A stretch of DNA of 64,000 nt, taken from JBEVJK01 sp040510195. Its GTDB lineage: Bacteria > Pseudomonadota > Alphaproteobacteria > Rhizobiales > Rhizobiaceae. The position numbers and the translations under genes were made by a program. The notes beneath the pieces were generated by a model. It did not search any database. It worked only from the letters and a program-made list of their open reading frames with translations, and was not told the origin of the DNA. The stretch is taken from assembly GCA_040510195.1 (NCBI GenBank), contig JBEVJK010000038.1:1-64000 (forward strand). Reading direction: 5' to 3'. This document shows positions 51,998-60,029 of this stretch, in pieces. Numbering within the stretch: the first letter of the stretch is position 1; each line of letters starts with the position of its first letter.

Positions 51998-53141
51998 CTT
52001 TCACCGAGCCAGCGAGCAGGCCGCGGACGAAGTAGCGCTGCAGCGAGAAGAACACGATCAGCGGCACCACGATCGTCACGAAGGCCGACGTCGTGAGGAT
52101 CTCCCAGTCGCCGCCTCGCGAGCCGAGCAGCGCGTTGAGCTTCGCCGTCAGCACGATCTGGTTCTGATCCGTCCCCAAGAAAACCATCGCCACAAGGAGG
52201 TCGTTCCATACCCAAAGGAACTGGAAGATGGCGAAGGAGGCGAGCACCGGAAACGACAGCGGCAGCACGATCTTGACGAAGATCTCGAAATCGCTGGCGC
52301 CGTCGATCCGCGCCGATTCCATGATCTCGCGCGGCAGGCCGGCAATGTAGCTCCGAAGCAGATAAATGGCGAAGGGCAGCCCGAAGCCGGTATGTGCGAG
52401 CCAGATGCCGAGATAGGTCTTGGCCGGCACGCCGAAGAAGGCGCCGACGCCGTTGTAGAGCTTGAGAAGCGGTATGAGCGACATCTGCAGCGGCACCACC
52501 AACAGGCCGATGATCACCGCGATCAGCAGTGCCCGCCCGGGAAACCGCATCCAGGCCAGCGCATAGGCGGCGAAGGCGGCGATCAGGATCGGGATGATGG
52601 TGGCCGGGATGGTCACCGTGAGCGAGTTGAGGAAGGAGCGCCCGATACCTTCCGAGAAAAGCACCGTCCGGTAGTTCTCGGTGGTGAATTTGGGCGGCGC
52701 CGAAGAGGCATAGTAGAGGCGCTGGCCGCGCTCGCCCTCGAACGCCGTTGGCGACTGCAGCACGAAGCTGCCGTCCTCGTTGACCTGCAAGGTGGCGCCG
52801 TCGCGCAGCTCCGCCACGCTGCCCGCCGGAAACTCGGTCGGTGCGGCCGAGCGCGTGCCGAAGGCGCTGATCTGCCGCGTCGGCCCGTCGCCGAAGATGT
52901 TGCCTTCGATGACGAACTTGCCGTCCTTCTCGGTCTGCTCAGAGGCCGCCGGCAGGCGCGCCGCCTCGGTCTGGGTCGAGCTGGAGAAGGTGTTCCACCA
53001 GCCCGAAGCGATAATCTGGTCCTTGTCGCGGAGCGACGAGATCAGGATGCCGAGCGTCGGGATGGTCCACAGGACGACGAAGGCAAGCACGGCAATGTGG
53101 ACGCCGAAGCGGCCGATGAAGGACTTGTTGGCCTGTGCCAT
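51990..53141 (-). CDS. aglG: Alpha-glucoside ABC permease AglG
   Basis: A 383-residue MalG-type permease. TM1 (VHIAVLAFVVLWTIPTLGIL) is followed by an unusually long periplasmic segment of about 130 residues, then five helices. The cytoplasmic EAA loop, which contacts AglK, is LPREIMESARIDGASDFEIF. The large insertion is the reason the protein is about 100 residues longer than typical MalG; it is also seen in other AglG proteins. It starts 2 bases beyond the aglF stop and overlaps aglA. Confidence 0.92.
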   Translation of the reverse strand: MAQANKSFIGRFGVHIAVLAFVVLWTIPTLGILISSLRDKDQIIASGWWNTFSSSTQTEAARLPAASEQTEKDGKFVIEGNIFGDGPTRQISAFGTRSAAPTEFPAGSVAELRDGATLQVNEDGSFVLQSPTAFEGERGQRLYYASSAPPKFTTENYRTVLFSEGIGRSFLNSLTVTIPATIIPILIAAFAAYALAWMRFPGRALLIAVIIGLLVVPLQMSLIPLLKLYNGVGAFFGVPAKTYLGIWLAHTGFGLPFAIYLLRSYIAGLPREIMESARIDGASDFEIFVKIVLPLSFPVLASFAIFQFLWVWNDLLVAMVFLGTDQNQIVLTAKLNALLGSRGGDWEILTTSAFVTIVVPLIVFFSLQRYFVRGLLAGSVKGG

Positions 53142-53142
53142 C

Positions 53143-54156
53143 TCAGTGCCCCTCGCCTTCGCTGCGCGCCTGGCGAATGTTGTAGATCATGATCGGAATG
53201 ACGGCGATCATGATGATGATGGCGATGGTGGCGCCGCGGCCGAAATCGCCGCCGCCGCGGAACATCCAGTCGAACATGAGGTTGGCCAGCACTTGGCTGT
53301 TCCACTGGCCATTGGTCATCGTCAGCACGATGTCGAACACCTTCAGCACCAGGATGGTGATGGTCGTCCACACCACCGCGATCGTGCCCCAGATCTGCGG
53401 GACCATGATCTTCCAGAAGATCTGGATCGGGCTGGCGCCGTCGATGACCGCCGCCTCCAGCGTCTCCTCGGGTATCCCGCGCAGCGCCGACGACAGGATC
53501 ACCATGGCGAAGCCCGTCTGGATCCAGATCAGGATCACCATCAGGAAGAAATTGTTCCAGAACGGCAGTGAGATCCACACCTGCGGGTCGCCGCCGAGCC
53601 CGGTGACGATGGCGTTCAGGACGCCGATCTGCGTCTGGCCCTCGCCGCGATACTCGTAGATGAACTTCCAGATCACGCTGGCGCCGACGAAGGAGATCGC
53701 CAACGGCAGGAAGATCAGGCTCTTGGCGATCGTGCCCCACCAGATACGGTCGGTGAGCACGGCGATCACCAGGCCGAGGAAGGTGCAGGCGGCAGGCACG
53801 ACGGCCAGCCACAGGACATTGTTGAAGATCGACTGCCGGAACTCGCGATCGCCGAGTGCCCAGGAATAGTTGGCGCCACCGACGAAGCTGTTGCCGCTCT
53901 TGTCATGGAAGGAAAGCCAGATCGTCGCCACGACCGGATAGATGAGATAGACGGTCAGGATGATCAGCGCCGGTCCGATGAACAGCCACGGCCGGATCAG
54001 CCCCTGCCGCCTGAGATTGTCGATCGCCGCCGCGCCGGCGACGCCGTGCGATGGGAAGATGGCGTCGAGCAGCCGGTTGGCGCCCCAGAAATAGGCCACG
54101 CAGCCGAGCACGCCGACCACGATGGTAGAGAATGCGAAGATCAATTGTGCGGCCAT
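53143..54156 (-). CDS. aglF: Alpha-glucoside ABC permease AglF
   Basis: A 337-residue MalF-type permease. An N-terminal helix (LIFAFSTIVVGVLGCVAYFW) is followed by the core starting at RPWLFIGPALIILTVYLIYP. The EAA loop is PEETLEAAVIDGASPIQIF. Together with AglG it forms the channel loaded by AglE. It follows aglE after a 161-base gap holding a strong hairpin, which may lower expression of the membrane genes relative to the binding protein. Confidence 0.93.
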   Translation of the reverse strand: MAAQLIFAFSTIVVGVLGCVAYFWGANRLLDAIFPSHGVAGAAAIDNLRRQGLIRPWLFIGPALIILTVYLIYPVVATIWLSFHDKSGNSFVGGANYSWALGDREFRQSIFNNVLWLAVVPAACTFLGLVIAVLTDRIWWGTIAKSLIFLPLAISFVGASVIWKFIYEYRGEGQTQIGVLNAIVTGLGGDPQVWISLPFWNNFFLMVILIWIQTGFAMVILSSALRGIPEETLEAAVIDGASPIQIFWKIMVPQIWGTIAVVWTTITILVLKVFDIVLTMTNGQWNSQVLANLMFDWMFRGGGDFGRGATIAIIIMIAVIPIMIYNIRQARSEGEGH

Positions 54157-54267
54157 CGAACCCTCCCTCTTGGGCAGTTCTGAAGACGCCTGCAGCCGGC
54201 CGAACCGTGGCTCGGAGGTCTACGGATCATTGGCGAGCAGGCAAGGCTGCCGCTCCGCCTCGAGCCG

Positions 54268-54301
54268 ATCCGCGCCGCTATTGGCGCGGAAAGGCGCGGA
54301 T
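54268..54301 (-). repeat. Hairpin between aglE and aglF with two competing arms
   Basis: On the minus strand ATCCGCGCC (54293-54301) pairs with GGCGCGGAT (54268-54276), 9 base pairs. A second CCGCGCC copy (54283-54289) lies between them and can pair with the same 3' arm, using a 6-base loop. No U tract follows, so it is more likely an mRNA processing or stability element than a terminator. It lies 16 bases after the aglE stop. Confidence 0.6.
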
Positions 54302-54317
54302 GCGGCCGGCAGGACGC

Positions 54318-55673
54318 CTACTTGATGGCGTCCCAGCTCTTCTGGATGTCGGCCGCCACGTCGGCAGGCGGCTTGCCGCCGACCATGTCGACCATGCCGG
54401 TCCAGAACGAGCCGGCGCCGATCTTGCCCGGCATCAGGTCTGAGGCGTCGAAGCGGAAGGTGGTGGCGGTGGTCAGGATCTCGCCTTCCTTCTTCAGGGT
54501 CTCGGTGCCGTAGGTATCGGTGTTCACGCCCTTGAAGGGGGTGAGAAAGCCGGACTGCGCCATCCAGATCTCATGCGCCAGCGGCATCTTGAGGAAGTCG
54601 ATGAAGGCGCGGGCCGCTTTCGAATCCTGGGTGATCATGGCGAAGGTGCCGGCGCCGAGCACCGGCTTGCCGAGATCGGGCTTCGATTCGTAGGCCGGGA
54701 AGTAGAAGAAGTCGGCATCCTCGCCGAGCTTGGTGCCTTCCGGGAAGAAGGAAGGAATGAACGACGCCTGGTGGTGCATGTAGCACTTGGGCGGCAGGGC
54801 GAAGAGCCCCTTGGGGCTGTCGCGGAAGTCCGTTGCGGCCACCGCGGCCGCGCCGCCGTCGACATATTTGTCGTCGGTGGCGATCTTGGCGAAGATGTCG
54901 AGTGCGCCCACCACGGCCGGGTCGTTGAAGGGGATCTCGTTCTTCGCCCACTTGTCGTAGGTCTCGGGCGGCTGCGTGCGCAGCATGATGTCCTCGATCC
55001 AGTCGGTCGCCGGCCAGCCGGTGGCGCCGCCCGAGCCGAGCCCGATGCACCAGGGCTTGGCGCCGTCGGCGATGATCTTGTCTTCGAGCGCCTTCAGCTG
55101 CTCCTGGGTTTCCGGCACCTCGTAGCCGGCTTCCTCGAAATTCTCCGGCGAGTACCAGACGAGCGACTTGACGTCGGCCTTGTAGGGGAAGGCGAAGAAC
55201 CCTTCCTTGCCGTCCTTGTCCTTGTAGGTGCCGAGGTCCACCCACGACTGGCCGGCGCCGTAATTGTCCTTCACCCACGCGGCGGTCTCATCGCCTAGCG
55301 GCGTCAGCAGGCCCTTCGATGCCAGATCCTGGATCAGCCCGGGTTGCGGCAGGATGGCGACGTTGGGCGGGCTGCCGGCCTGCGTGTCGATGACGATCTG
55401 CTGCTCGTAATTCTCGGAGGAGGAATAGTTGAGCGTGACCCCGGTCGCTTCGACGAAGTAATCGAGCACGCTCCTCACCAAAGCTTCGTCTTCGCCGCGC
55501 CACGGCCCGAACACCGAAAGCGTCTCGCCTTTGAGGTCGACCTTTTTCAGCTCGTCTAGATTGTCCCAGTGGAAGCGGGCATCCTCCCCCGGCTTGAACT
55601 TCAGCTCGGCCGAAGCCGGCGCGGTGAGGGCGAGCACGGAAAGCGCGGCACCCAGGGCCAAGGTCTTCTTCAT
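54318..55673 (-). CDS. aglE: Alpha-glucoside ABC periplasmic binding protein AglE
   Basis: A 451-residue secreted sugar-binding protein. The signal peptide is MKKTLALGAALSVLALTAPA with cleavage after ASA before ELKF. The mature protein has the cluster-B fold (NYSSSENYEQQIVIDTQAGS, AFPYKADVKSLVWYSPENFE, WPATDWIEDIMLR). GGGAGGAT precedes ATG 55671-55673. It is the first gene of aglEFGAK. A promoter with a perfect palindromic operator at its expected start site lies upstream (55756-55807), so AglR repression is likely. Confidence 0.94.
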   Translation of the reverse strand: MKKTLALGAALSVLALTAPASAELKFKPGEDARFHWDNLDELKKVDLKGETLSVFGPWRGEDEALVRSVLDYFVEATGVTLNYSSSENYEQQIVIDTQAGSPPNVAILPQPGLIQDLASKGLLTPLGDETAAWVKDNYGAGQSWVDLGTYKDKDGKEGFFAFPYKADVKSLVWYSPENFEEAGYEVPETQEQLKALEDKIIADGAKPWCIGLGSGGATGWPATDWIEDIMLRTQPPETYDKWAKNEIPFNDPAVVGALDIFAKIATDDKYVDGGAAAVAATDFRDSPKGLFALPPKCYMHHQASFIPSFFPEGTKLGEDADFFYFPAYESKPDLGKPVLGAGTFAMITQDSKAARAFIDFLKMPLAHEIWMAQSGFLTPFKGVNTDTYGTETLKKEGEILTTATTFRFDASDLMPGKIGAGSFWTGMVDMVGGKPPADVAADIQKSWDAIK

Positions 55674-55755
55674 CGAACATCCTCCCGGTCGATAAGACGT
55701 GAACGGGCGGGACCTCCATCCCGCCGCGGCCGGCGCTTGTCCTTCCAAAGGAAAT

Positions 55756-55769
55756 CCAAAGCGCTTTGG
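55756..55769. promoter_or_regulatory. Perfect LacI-type operator at the aglE promoter
   Basis: CCAAAGCGCTTTGG is a perfect 14-base palindrome with the central CG typical of LacI/GalR operators. It starts where transcription from the adjacent promoter should begin. The same core (AAAGCGCTTT) recurs at aglR. Binding by AglR is inferred. Confidence 0.85.
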
Positions 55770-55777
55770 CTGCTCTT

Positions 55778-55807
55778 ATGATGGCCGTTCAAGCACCAGG
55801 AAGTCAA
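55778..55807 (-). promoter_or_regulatory. Putative promoter of aglEFGAK
   Basis: TTGACT (55802-55807) and CATCAT (55778-55783) lie 18 bases apart on the minus strand. Transcription would begin near 55770, directly at the operator, giving a leader of about 95 bases. Confidence 0.65.
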
Positions 55808-55892
55808 GGGGCAAGTTGGATTAATCGATTTAAGAAGCGATTTTGTGATGCAATGCAAGATGTTATGCGGCAGCGCAGCATTAGGACCCGCT

Positions 55893-55920
55893 TTGACCGT
55901 CGCCAAGAAAGTCGTAAGAT
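55893..55920 (+). promoter_or_regulatory. Putative promoter of aglR
   Basis: TTGACC (55893-55898) and TAAGAT (55915-55920) are 16 bases apart on the plus strand. Transcription would start near 55927, about 16 bases before the second operator. Confidence 0.6.
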
Positions 55921-55942
55921 AGCCGGCGAGGCTGCCGGAAAT

Positions 55943-55956
55943 TGAAAGCGCTTTGG
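55943..55956. promoter_or_regulatory. Second LacI-type operator, abutting the aglR start codon
   Basis: TGAAAGCGCTTTGG matches the aglE operator at 12 of 14 positions and has the same palindromic core. It ends directly against the aglR ATG at 55957, so a bound repressor would block its own gene. Confidence 0.8.
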
Positions 55957-56979
55957 ATGAACCTCAAACAGCTCTCGACGATGTTGTCTCTGTCGCAGAC
56001 CACCGTCAGCCGTGCCATCAACGGCTATCCGGAGGTCAGCGAGGAAACGCGTCGTCGCGTCATGGATGCAGCCAAGCGGCACGGCTATCGGCCGAACCCC
56101 AGCGCACGCCGTTTGGCGACCGGCAAGGCCGGCATGATCGGCTATGTCATGCCGACCGGCGCCTCGGTGGACATCGACCCGCATTTCGTCGAGTTCCTGT
56201 CGGGCCTTGGCGACTATGCCCGGACCCACGACCTCGACCTGGTGTTGAGCCCGACCGCTGCCGACGAGGAGGAGACCACCTATCGCCGCATCGTCGCCAA
56301 CAAGCAGGTCGACGCCGTCTACGTCTCCTCGCCGCGGCCGGCGGACCGCCGGGTGGCGCTGCTCGCCACGCTGGGCATCCCCTACATCGTCCACGGGCGC
56401 ACGGAAGGCCTGGAGTTTCCCTATCCCTATCTGGACATCGACAACGAGGCGGCCTTCCAGGAGGCGGCGCGCCTGCTCATTCAGCTCGGCCACTGCCGGC
56501 TGGCGCTGATCAATGGCGACGACAGCCAGACCTTTGCCGTGCATCGCGAGCGGGGCTTCCGCAAGGCGCTCGCGGCGCGCGATCTCGCTCTCCCCGAGAG
56601 CCGGCTCGTATCGGTCGCCATGACCGAGGAAAACGGATATCGCGCCGCGCGCCGCCTGTTCGAAGGAGCCGAACCGCCGACCGCGATCGTCTGCTCCAGC
56701 CTGATCATGGCGCTGGGGGTCGTCAGGGCGGTCCGCGACCTCGGCCTCGCCATGCCGACGGACGTGTCGCTGATTGCCCACGACGACGTCTTCCCCTGGC
56801 TGAAGCCCGAGAACTTCTCGGTGCCGCTGTCGACAACCCGCTCCTCAATCCGCGCCGCGGGCGCCCGCATCGCAGAAAGGCTGGCGGCCCGCATCTCCGG
56901 ACTGGAGACGGAGCCGCGTGGCGAGCTGTGGCCGGTCGACCTCGTGGTGCGCGGCTCGATCGCCGGCGCTCCGGTCTGA
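55957..56979 (+). CDS. aglR: LacI-family regulator AglR
   Basis: A 340-residue LacI/GalR regulator. The N-terminal helix-turn-helix is MNLKQLSTMLSLSQTTVSRA with the hinge helix at NPSARRLATG. The rest is a periplasmic-binding-protein-like effector domain (about residues 58-335). The Sinorhizobium homologue represses aglEFGAK until an alpha-glucoside is present. It is divergent from aglE across 283 bases carrying two matched operators. ATG 55957 is preferred; a TTG at 55942 lies within the operator. No ribosome-binding site stands at good distance, so its translation may be weak. Confidence 0.9.
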   Translation: MNLKQLSTMLSLSQTTVSRAINGYPEVSEETRRRVMDAAKRHGYRPNPSARRLATGKAGMIGYVMPTGASVDIDPHFVEFLSGLGDYARTHDLDLVLSPTAADEEETTYRRIVANKQVDAVYVSSPRPADRRVALLATLGIPYIVHGRTEGLEFPYPYLDIDNEAAFQEAARLLIQLGHCRLALINGDDSQTFAVHRERGFRKALAARDLALPESRLVSVAMTEENGYRAARRLFEGAEPPTAIVCSSLIMALGVVRAVRDLGLAMPTDVSLIAHDDVFPWLKPENFSVPLSTTRSSIRAAGARIAERLAARISGLETEPRGELWPVDLVVRGSIAGAPV

Positions 56980-57073
56980 AGCGATCCAGCTAAAGTGAAA
57001 TGCGGTTTTGCGACCGGATTTGCGCAAGAACAAGGAGAAAGAGCAATTCCGCGATTCGAAGAAAAGCGGAAAT

Positions 57074-58231
57074 CTAGGCGGCCGCCACTGCCTGCTCGCC
57101 GTCGACCCAGACGCCCTTGACGTCGAGGTCTTCGCTCAGATGCACGAAATCGGCGCGGCTCCCAGCAACCAATCGCCCGTGATCCGCCTGCATGTCCATG
57201 GCTTCTGCCGGATAGAGCGATGCCATGTTCAGCGCTTCGGCCAGCTCCACGCCGAGGCTCCGATGTACGAAACGGACGGCGGAGATCATGTCGAGGTCGG
57301 CCCCGGCAAGCGTCCCGTCGGACAGCCGCAGGCTGCCGCCCTCGCGGCGGATCAGCCGCCCGTTGAGGGTGAAGGAGGTCATGTCGGTGCCGATCGTCGC
57401 CATGGCGTCGGTGACCAGGAAGATCCGGCCCGGCCCTTGCTTGGCCCTGAGCGCGATGCCGATCGTCGCCGGATCGACGTGGATTCCGTCCGCGATCAGC
57501 CCGGCATGGAGCCGCCCGTCGGCGATCGCCGCACCGGCCACTCCGGGCTCGCGGTTGCCGATCTGGCTCATCGCGTTGAAGAGATGCGTCACCATGGTGG
57601 CGCCCGCATCGGCCGCAGCGCCGACGACCTCGCGGGTGGTGTCGGAGTGGCCGAGGCTCACCACGATGCCCGCGGCGGCCAGCCGCCCGATCCGCTCCGG
57701 CGTCACCGACTCCGGCGCCACGGTGACGAGCAGCGCCGGCAGGCGCCGCCGCGCCGCGACAAGGAAGGCCTCGTCCGCGTCGGTCATCGGCCGGATCAGC
57801 GCCGGATCGTGCGCGCCCTTGCGCGCCTGCGACAGGTGAGGCCCCTCCAGATGCAGCCCGGCAAAGCCGGCAACCCCGAGCCGCGCCGCCTCGGCCCCCG
57901 CCTCCACCGCCGCCACGGTGACGGCGGGCGTGTCGGTGATAAGGGTCGGCAAGAGCGCGGTCGTGCCGTAGCGCCGATGGGCCTCGCAGATGGTGCGGAT
58001 CGTCGCCGCGTCCTGCCGCTCGTTGAGCATCACGCCGCCGCCGCCGTTCACCTGCAGGTCGACGAAGCCCGCCGACAGCAATCCCCCGTCGAGCCTCACG
58101 AGCTCGGCCTCGCGCGGCACAGCCGGCCCGACCGCCTCGACGCGACCGTCGCGGACCAGCAGCGCGGCGTCGCGATGCCAGGCTTCGCCGTCGAAGATGC
58201 GGGCGCCGAGGATGGCGACGAGACGGCTCAT
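57074..58231 (-). CDS. nagA: N-acetylglucosamine-6-phosphate deacetylase
   Basis: A 385-residue amidohydrolase that removes acetate from GlcNAc-6-phosphate. The metal-binding glutamate is in FAGLHLEGPHLSQARKGAHD, the histidines lie in VSLGHSDTTREVV and MVTHLFNAMSQ, and the catalytic aspartate in FLVTDAMATIG. The ending WVDGEQAVAAA is a normal C-terminus. It overlaps the SIS-domain gene by 4 bases and is the last gene of the kinase-GntR-SIS-nagA unit. It is convergent with aglR, and no clear terminator lies in the 94 bases between them. Confidence 0.95.
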   Translation of the reverse strand: MSRLVAILGARIFDGEAWHRDAALLVRDGRVEAVGPAVPREAELVRLDGGLLSAGFVDLQVNGGGGVMLNERQDAATIRTICEAHRRYGTTALLPTLITDTPAVTVAAVEAGAEAARLGVAGFAGLHLEGPHLSQARKGAHDPALIRPMTDADEAFLVAARRRLPALLVTVAPESVTPERIGRLAAAGIVVSLGHSDTTREVVGAAADAGATMVTHLFNAMSQIGNREPGVAGAAIADGRLHAGLIADGIHVDPATIGIALRAKQGPGRIFLVTDAMATIGTDMTSFTLNGRLIRREGGSLRLSDGTLAGADLDMISAVRFVHRSLGVELAEALNMASLYPAEAMDMQADHGRLVAGSRADFVHLSEDLDVKGVWVDGEQAVAAA

Positions 58232-59250
58232 AGCGTTTCCGTCACCTTCTTCAGGTTGCGCGGCGCGTCGGGATCGAGCCCGCGCTGGCGGGCGAACGCC
58301 TCCACGAAGGCATAGAAGGAGACGATCAGCGCCAGCGGGTCGGTCAGCGGGTGGCCGGTCGCGGCAAAAGGCAGCCGCGCCGTCGCTTTGACCAGGTCGG
58401 AGGTGGCGAACACCGCGGCCTGCTTGGCGCTGAGCGCATCGGCGGTCTCCGCCATCGACGGCTCGGAGCGGTCGCGGGCGGCAAGCGCCAGCACCGGGAA
58501 GCCGGGCGTCACCAGCGCCAGCGGGCCGTGCATCACTTCGGCCGCGCTGTAGGCCTCGGCATGCATCCCGCAGGTCTCCTTGAACTTGAGCGCCGCCTCG
58601 TTGGCGATCGCCACCGAAGGCCCGCGCCCCAGGATGAACAGGGAGCTGGCACTCGCCAGCGCGCCCGAGAGTGCGTTCCAATCGCAGCCAATCGCCTTCT
58701 CGAAGTGCCCGGGAAGGGCCTCCAGCGCCGCAAGCAGCGCCGCGTCCTCCGTCGCATGTGCCATCAGCGCCAGCCCGGCGAGCGCCGAGTTGACGAAGGT
58801 CTTGGTCGCCGCCACGCTCTTCTCGGCGCCCGCCATGATGTCGATCGTATGGTCGGATGCGGCGGCGAGCGGCGAGGCGGGCGTGTTGGTGATGGCGACC
58901 GTCAACGCACCGCCCGTGCGGGCGTCCTCTGCCATGGCGACGATGTCGGGGCTCTTGCCCGACTGCGAGATGGCGAGGCAGGCGGCGCCCTTGAGCCTGA
59001 GCTGCGCCCCGTAGATCGAGGCGACCGAGGGGCCCACCGAGGCGACTGGAATGCCGGCGGTCAGCTCCACCGCATATTTGAGGAAGGAGGCCGCATGGTC
59101 CGACGAGCCGCGCGCCACCGTCACCAGCACATGCGGGTCGCGGGCCCGCACGGCGCGTCCGGCCTCCCGCAGGGCCTCGTTGGAGGCATCGAGCAGGCGC
59201 GCCGCCGCCATTGGAATTTCGCGGATCTCCGCGAGCATATGGGTTGTCAT
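58228..59250 (-). CDS. SIS-domain sugar isomerase/deaminase, probable glucosamine-6-phosphate deaminase (NagB-II type)
   Basis: A 340-residue protein made of two SIS domains, equal to the isomerase half of GlmS without the glutaminase domain. VTVARGSSDHAASFLKYAVE and AISQSGKSPDIVAMAEDAR form the first domain and ILGRGPSVAIANEAALKFKE the second, with HAEAYSAAEVMHGP near the active site. Next to nagA and a kinase it most likely deaminates glucosamine-6-phosphate to fructose-6-phosphate, as NagB-II does in Shewanella, since no NagB is present. It could instead act on another amino sugar phosphate (AgaS-like). Both ends overlap neighbours by 4 bases. Confidence 0.85.
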   Translation of the reverse strand: MTTHMLAEIREIPMAAARLLDASNEALREAGRAVRARDPHVLVTVARGSSDHAASFLKYAVELTAGIPVASVGPSVASIYGAQLRLKGAACLAISQSGKSPDIVAMAEDARTGGALTVAITNTPASPLAAASDHTIDIMAGAEKSVAATKTFVNSALAGLALMAHATEDAALLAALEALPGHFEKAIGCDWNALSGALASASSLFILGRGPSVAIANEAALKFKETCGMHAEAYSAAEVMHGPLALVTPGFPVLALAARDRSEPSMAETADALSAKQAAVFATSDLVKATARLPFAATGHPLTDPLALIVSFYAFVEAFARQRGLDPDAPRNLKKVTETL

Positions 59251-60029
59251 GGTCCGTCTCCCGGCGCTTCCGTGTCGCCGAGGCGAAGCTCGGCCACGAA
59301 GTCGTAGGCATCGCCTCGATAGATGGAGCGCGTGAACTCGATGACCCGGCCGCTCGACAGGTAGGAGATGCGTTCGATGTTGAGGCTGGCGCAGCCGGCC
59401 GGCACCTTGAGCAGCGCCGCGTCGGCTTCCCCGAGATTGGCAGCCGAGATGCGCTGCACGGCGCGCACCGGCCGGTGGCCGGTCTCTTCCAGCGCCGTGT
59501 AGAGCGAGGACGACACCGTCTCGGGGTCGGGCAGCACGTTCGCCGACAGCGAAGCCCGCTCGATGGCCAGCGGCGTGTCGTTGGCCATCCTCAGCCGCGC
59601 CACGCGCGCCACCAGCTCCTTGGCGGACAGGCCGAGCACCATGATTTCGTCCGGCGACGGCGCGTAGAGGCCGCGGTCGAGCCACAGCGAGCGGGCCGAC
59701 ATGCCGCGCCGCGCCATGTCCTCGGTGAAGGAGGTTAGCCGCGACAGCGACTGCTCGACGCGCGCCATGCGCGGCGCCACGAAGGTGCCGGAGCCGTGCC
59801 GCTGCACAAGCACGCCGCCCCGCACCAGATCCTGCACGGCCTTGCGGACGGTCACCCGCGACACGTCGGCCTTCTGCGCGATGTCGCGCTCGGAGGGCAG
59901 CGCGTCGCCAGGCCCGATCAGCCCGTTCTCCACCGCCTCCTCGATGCTCTTCTTGAGCCGCAGGTAGAGCGGGGCGCCCGGCTGGTCGGCCCGGACGGCG
60001 GCGAAGATCCGCTCGGCGAGGTCGATCAT
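59247..60029 (-). CDS. GntR-family (HutC type) regulator of the amino-sugar locus
   Basis: A 260-residue regulator. The winged helix (about residues 20-90) contains ALPSERDIAQKADVSRVTVR and LVQRHGSGTFVAP. The UTRA effector domain (about residues 105-255) is typical of HutC-type regulators that sense phosphosugars, such as NagR and DasR. It lies within the operon it probably controls, between the kinase and the SIS gene, overlapping each by 4 bases. Its likely sites are the paired 17-base motifs at 60928-60944 and 60998-61014. ATG at 60027-60029 is used. Confidence 0.88.
   Translation of the reverse strand: MIDLAERIFAAVRADQPGAPLYLRLKKSIEEAVENGLIGPGDALPSERDIAQKADVSRVTVRKAVQDLVRGGVLVQRHGSGTFVAPRMARVEQSLSRLTSFTEDMARRGMSARSLWLDRGLYAPSPDEIMVLGLSAKELVARVARLRMANDTPLAIERASLSANVLPDPETVSSSLYTALEETGHRPVRAVQRISAANLGEADAALLKVPAGCASLNIERISYLSSGRVIEFTRSIYRGDAYDFVAELRLGDTEAPGDGP

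Noticed and set aside
56980..57073. Terminator between convergent aglR and nagA
   Set aside because: Only a weak TTCCGC/GCGGAA pairing with no T run is present.
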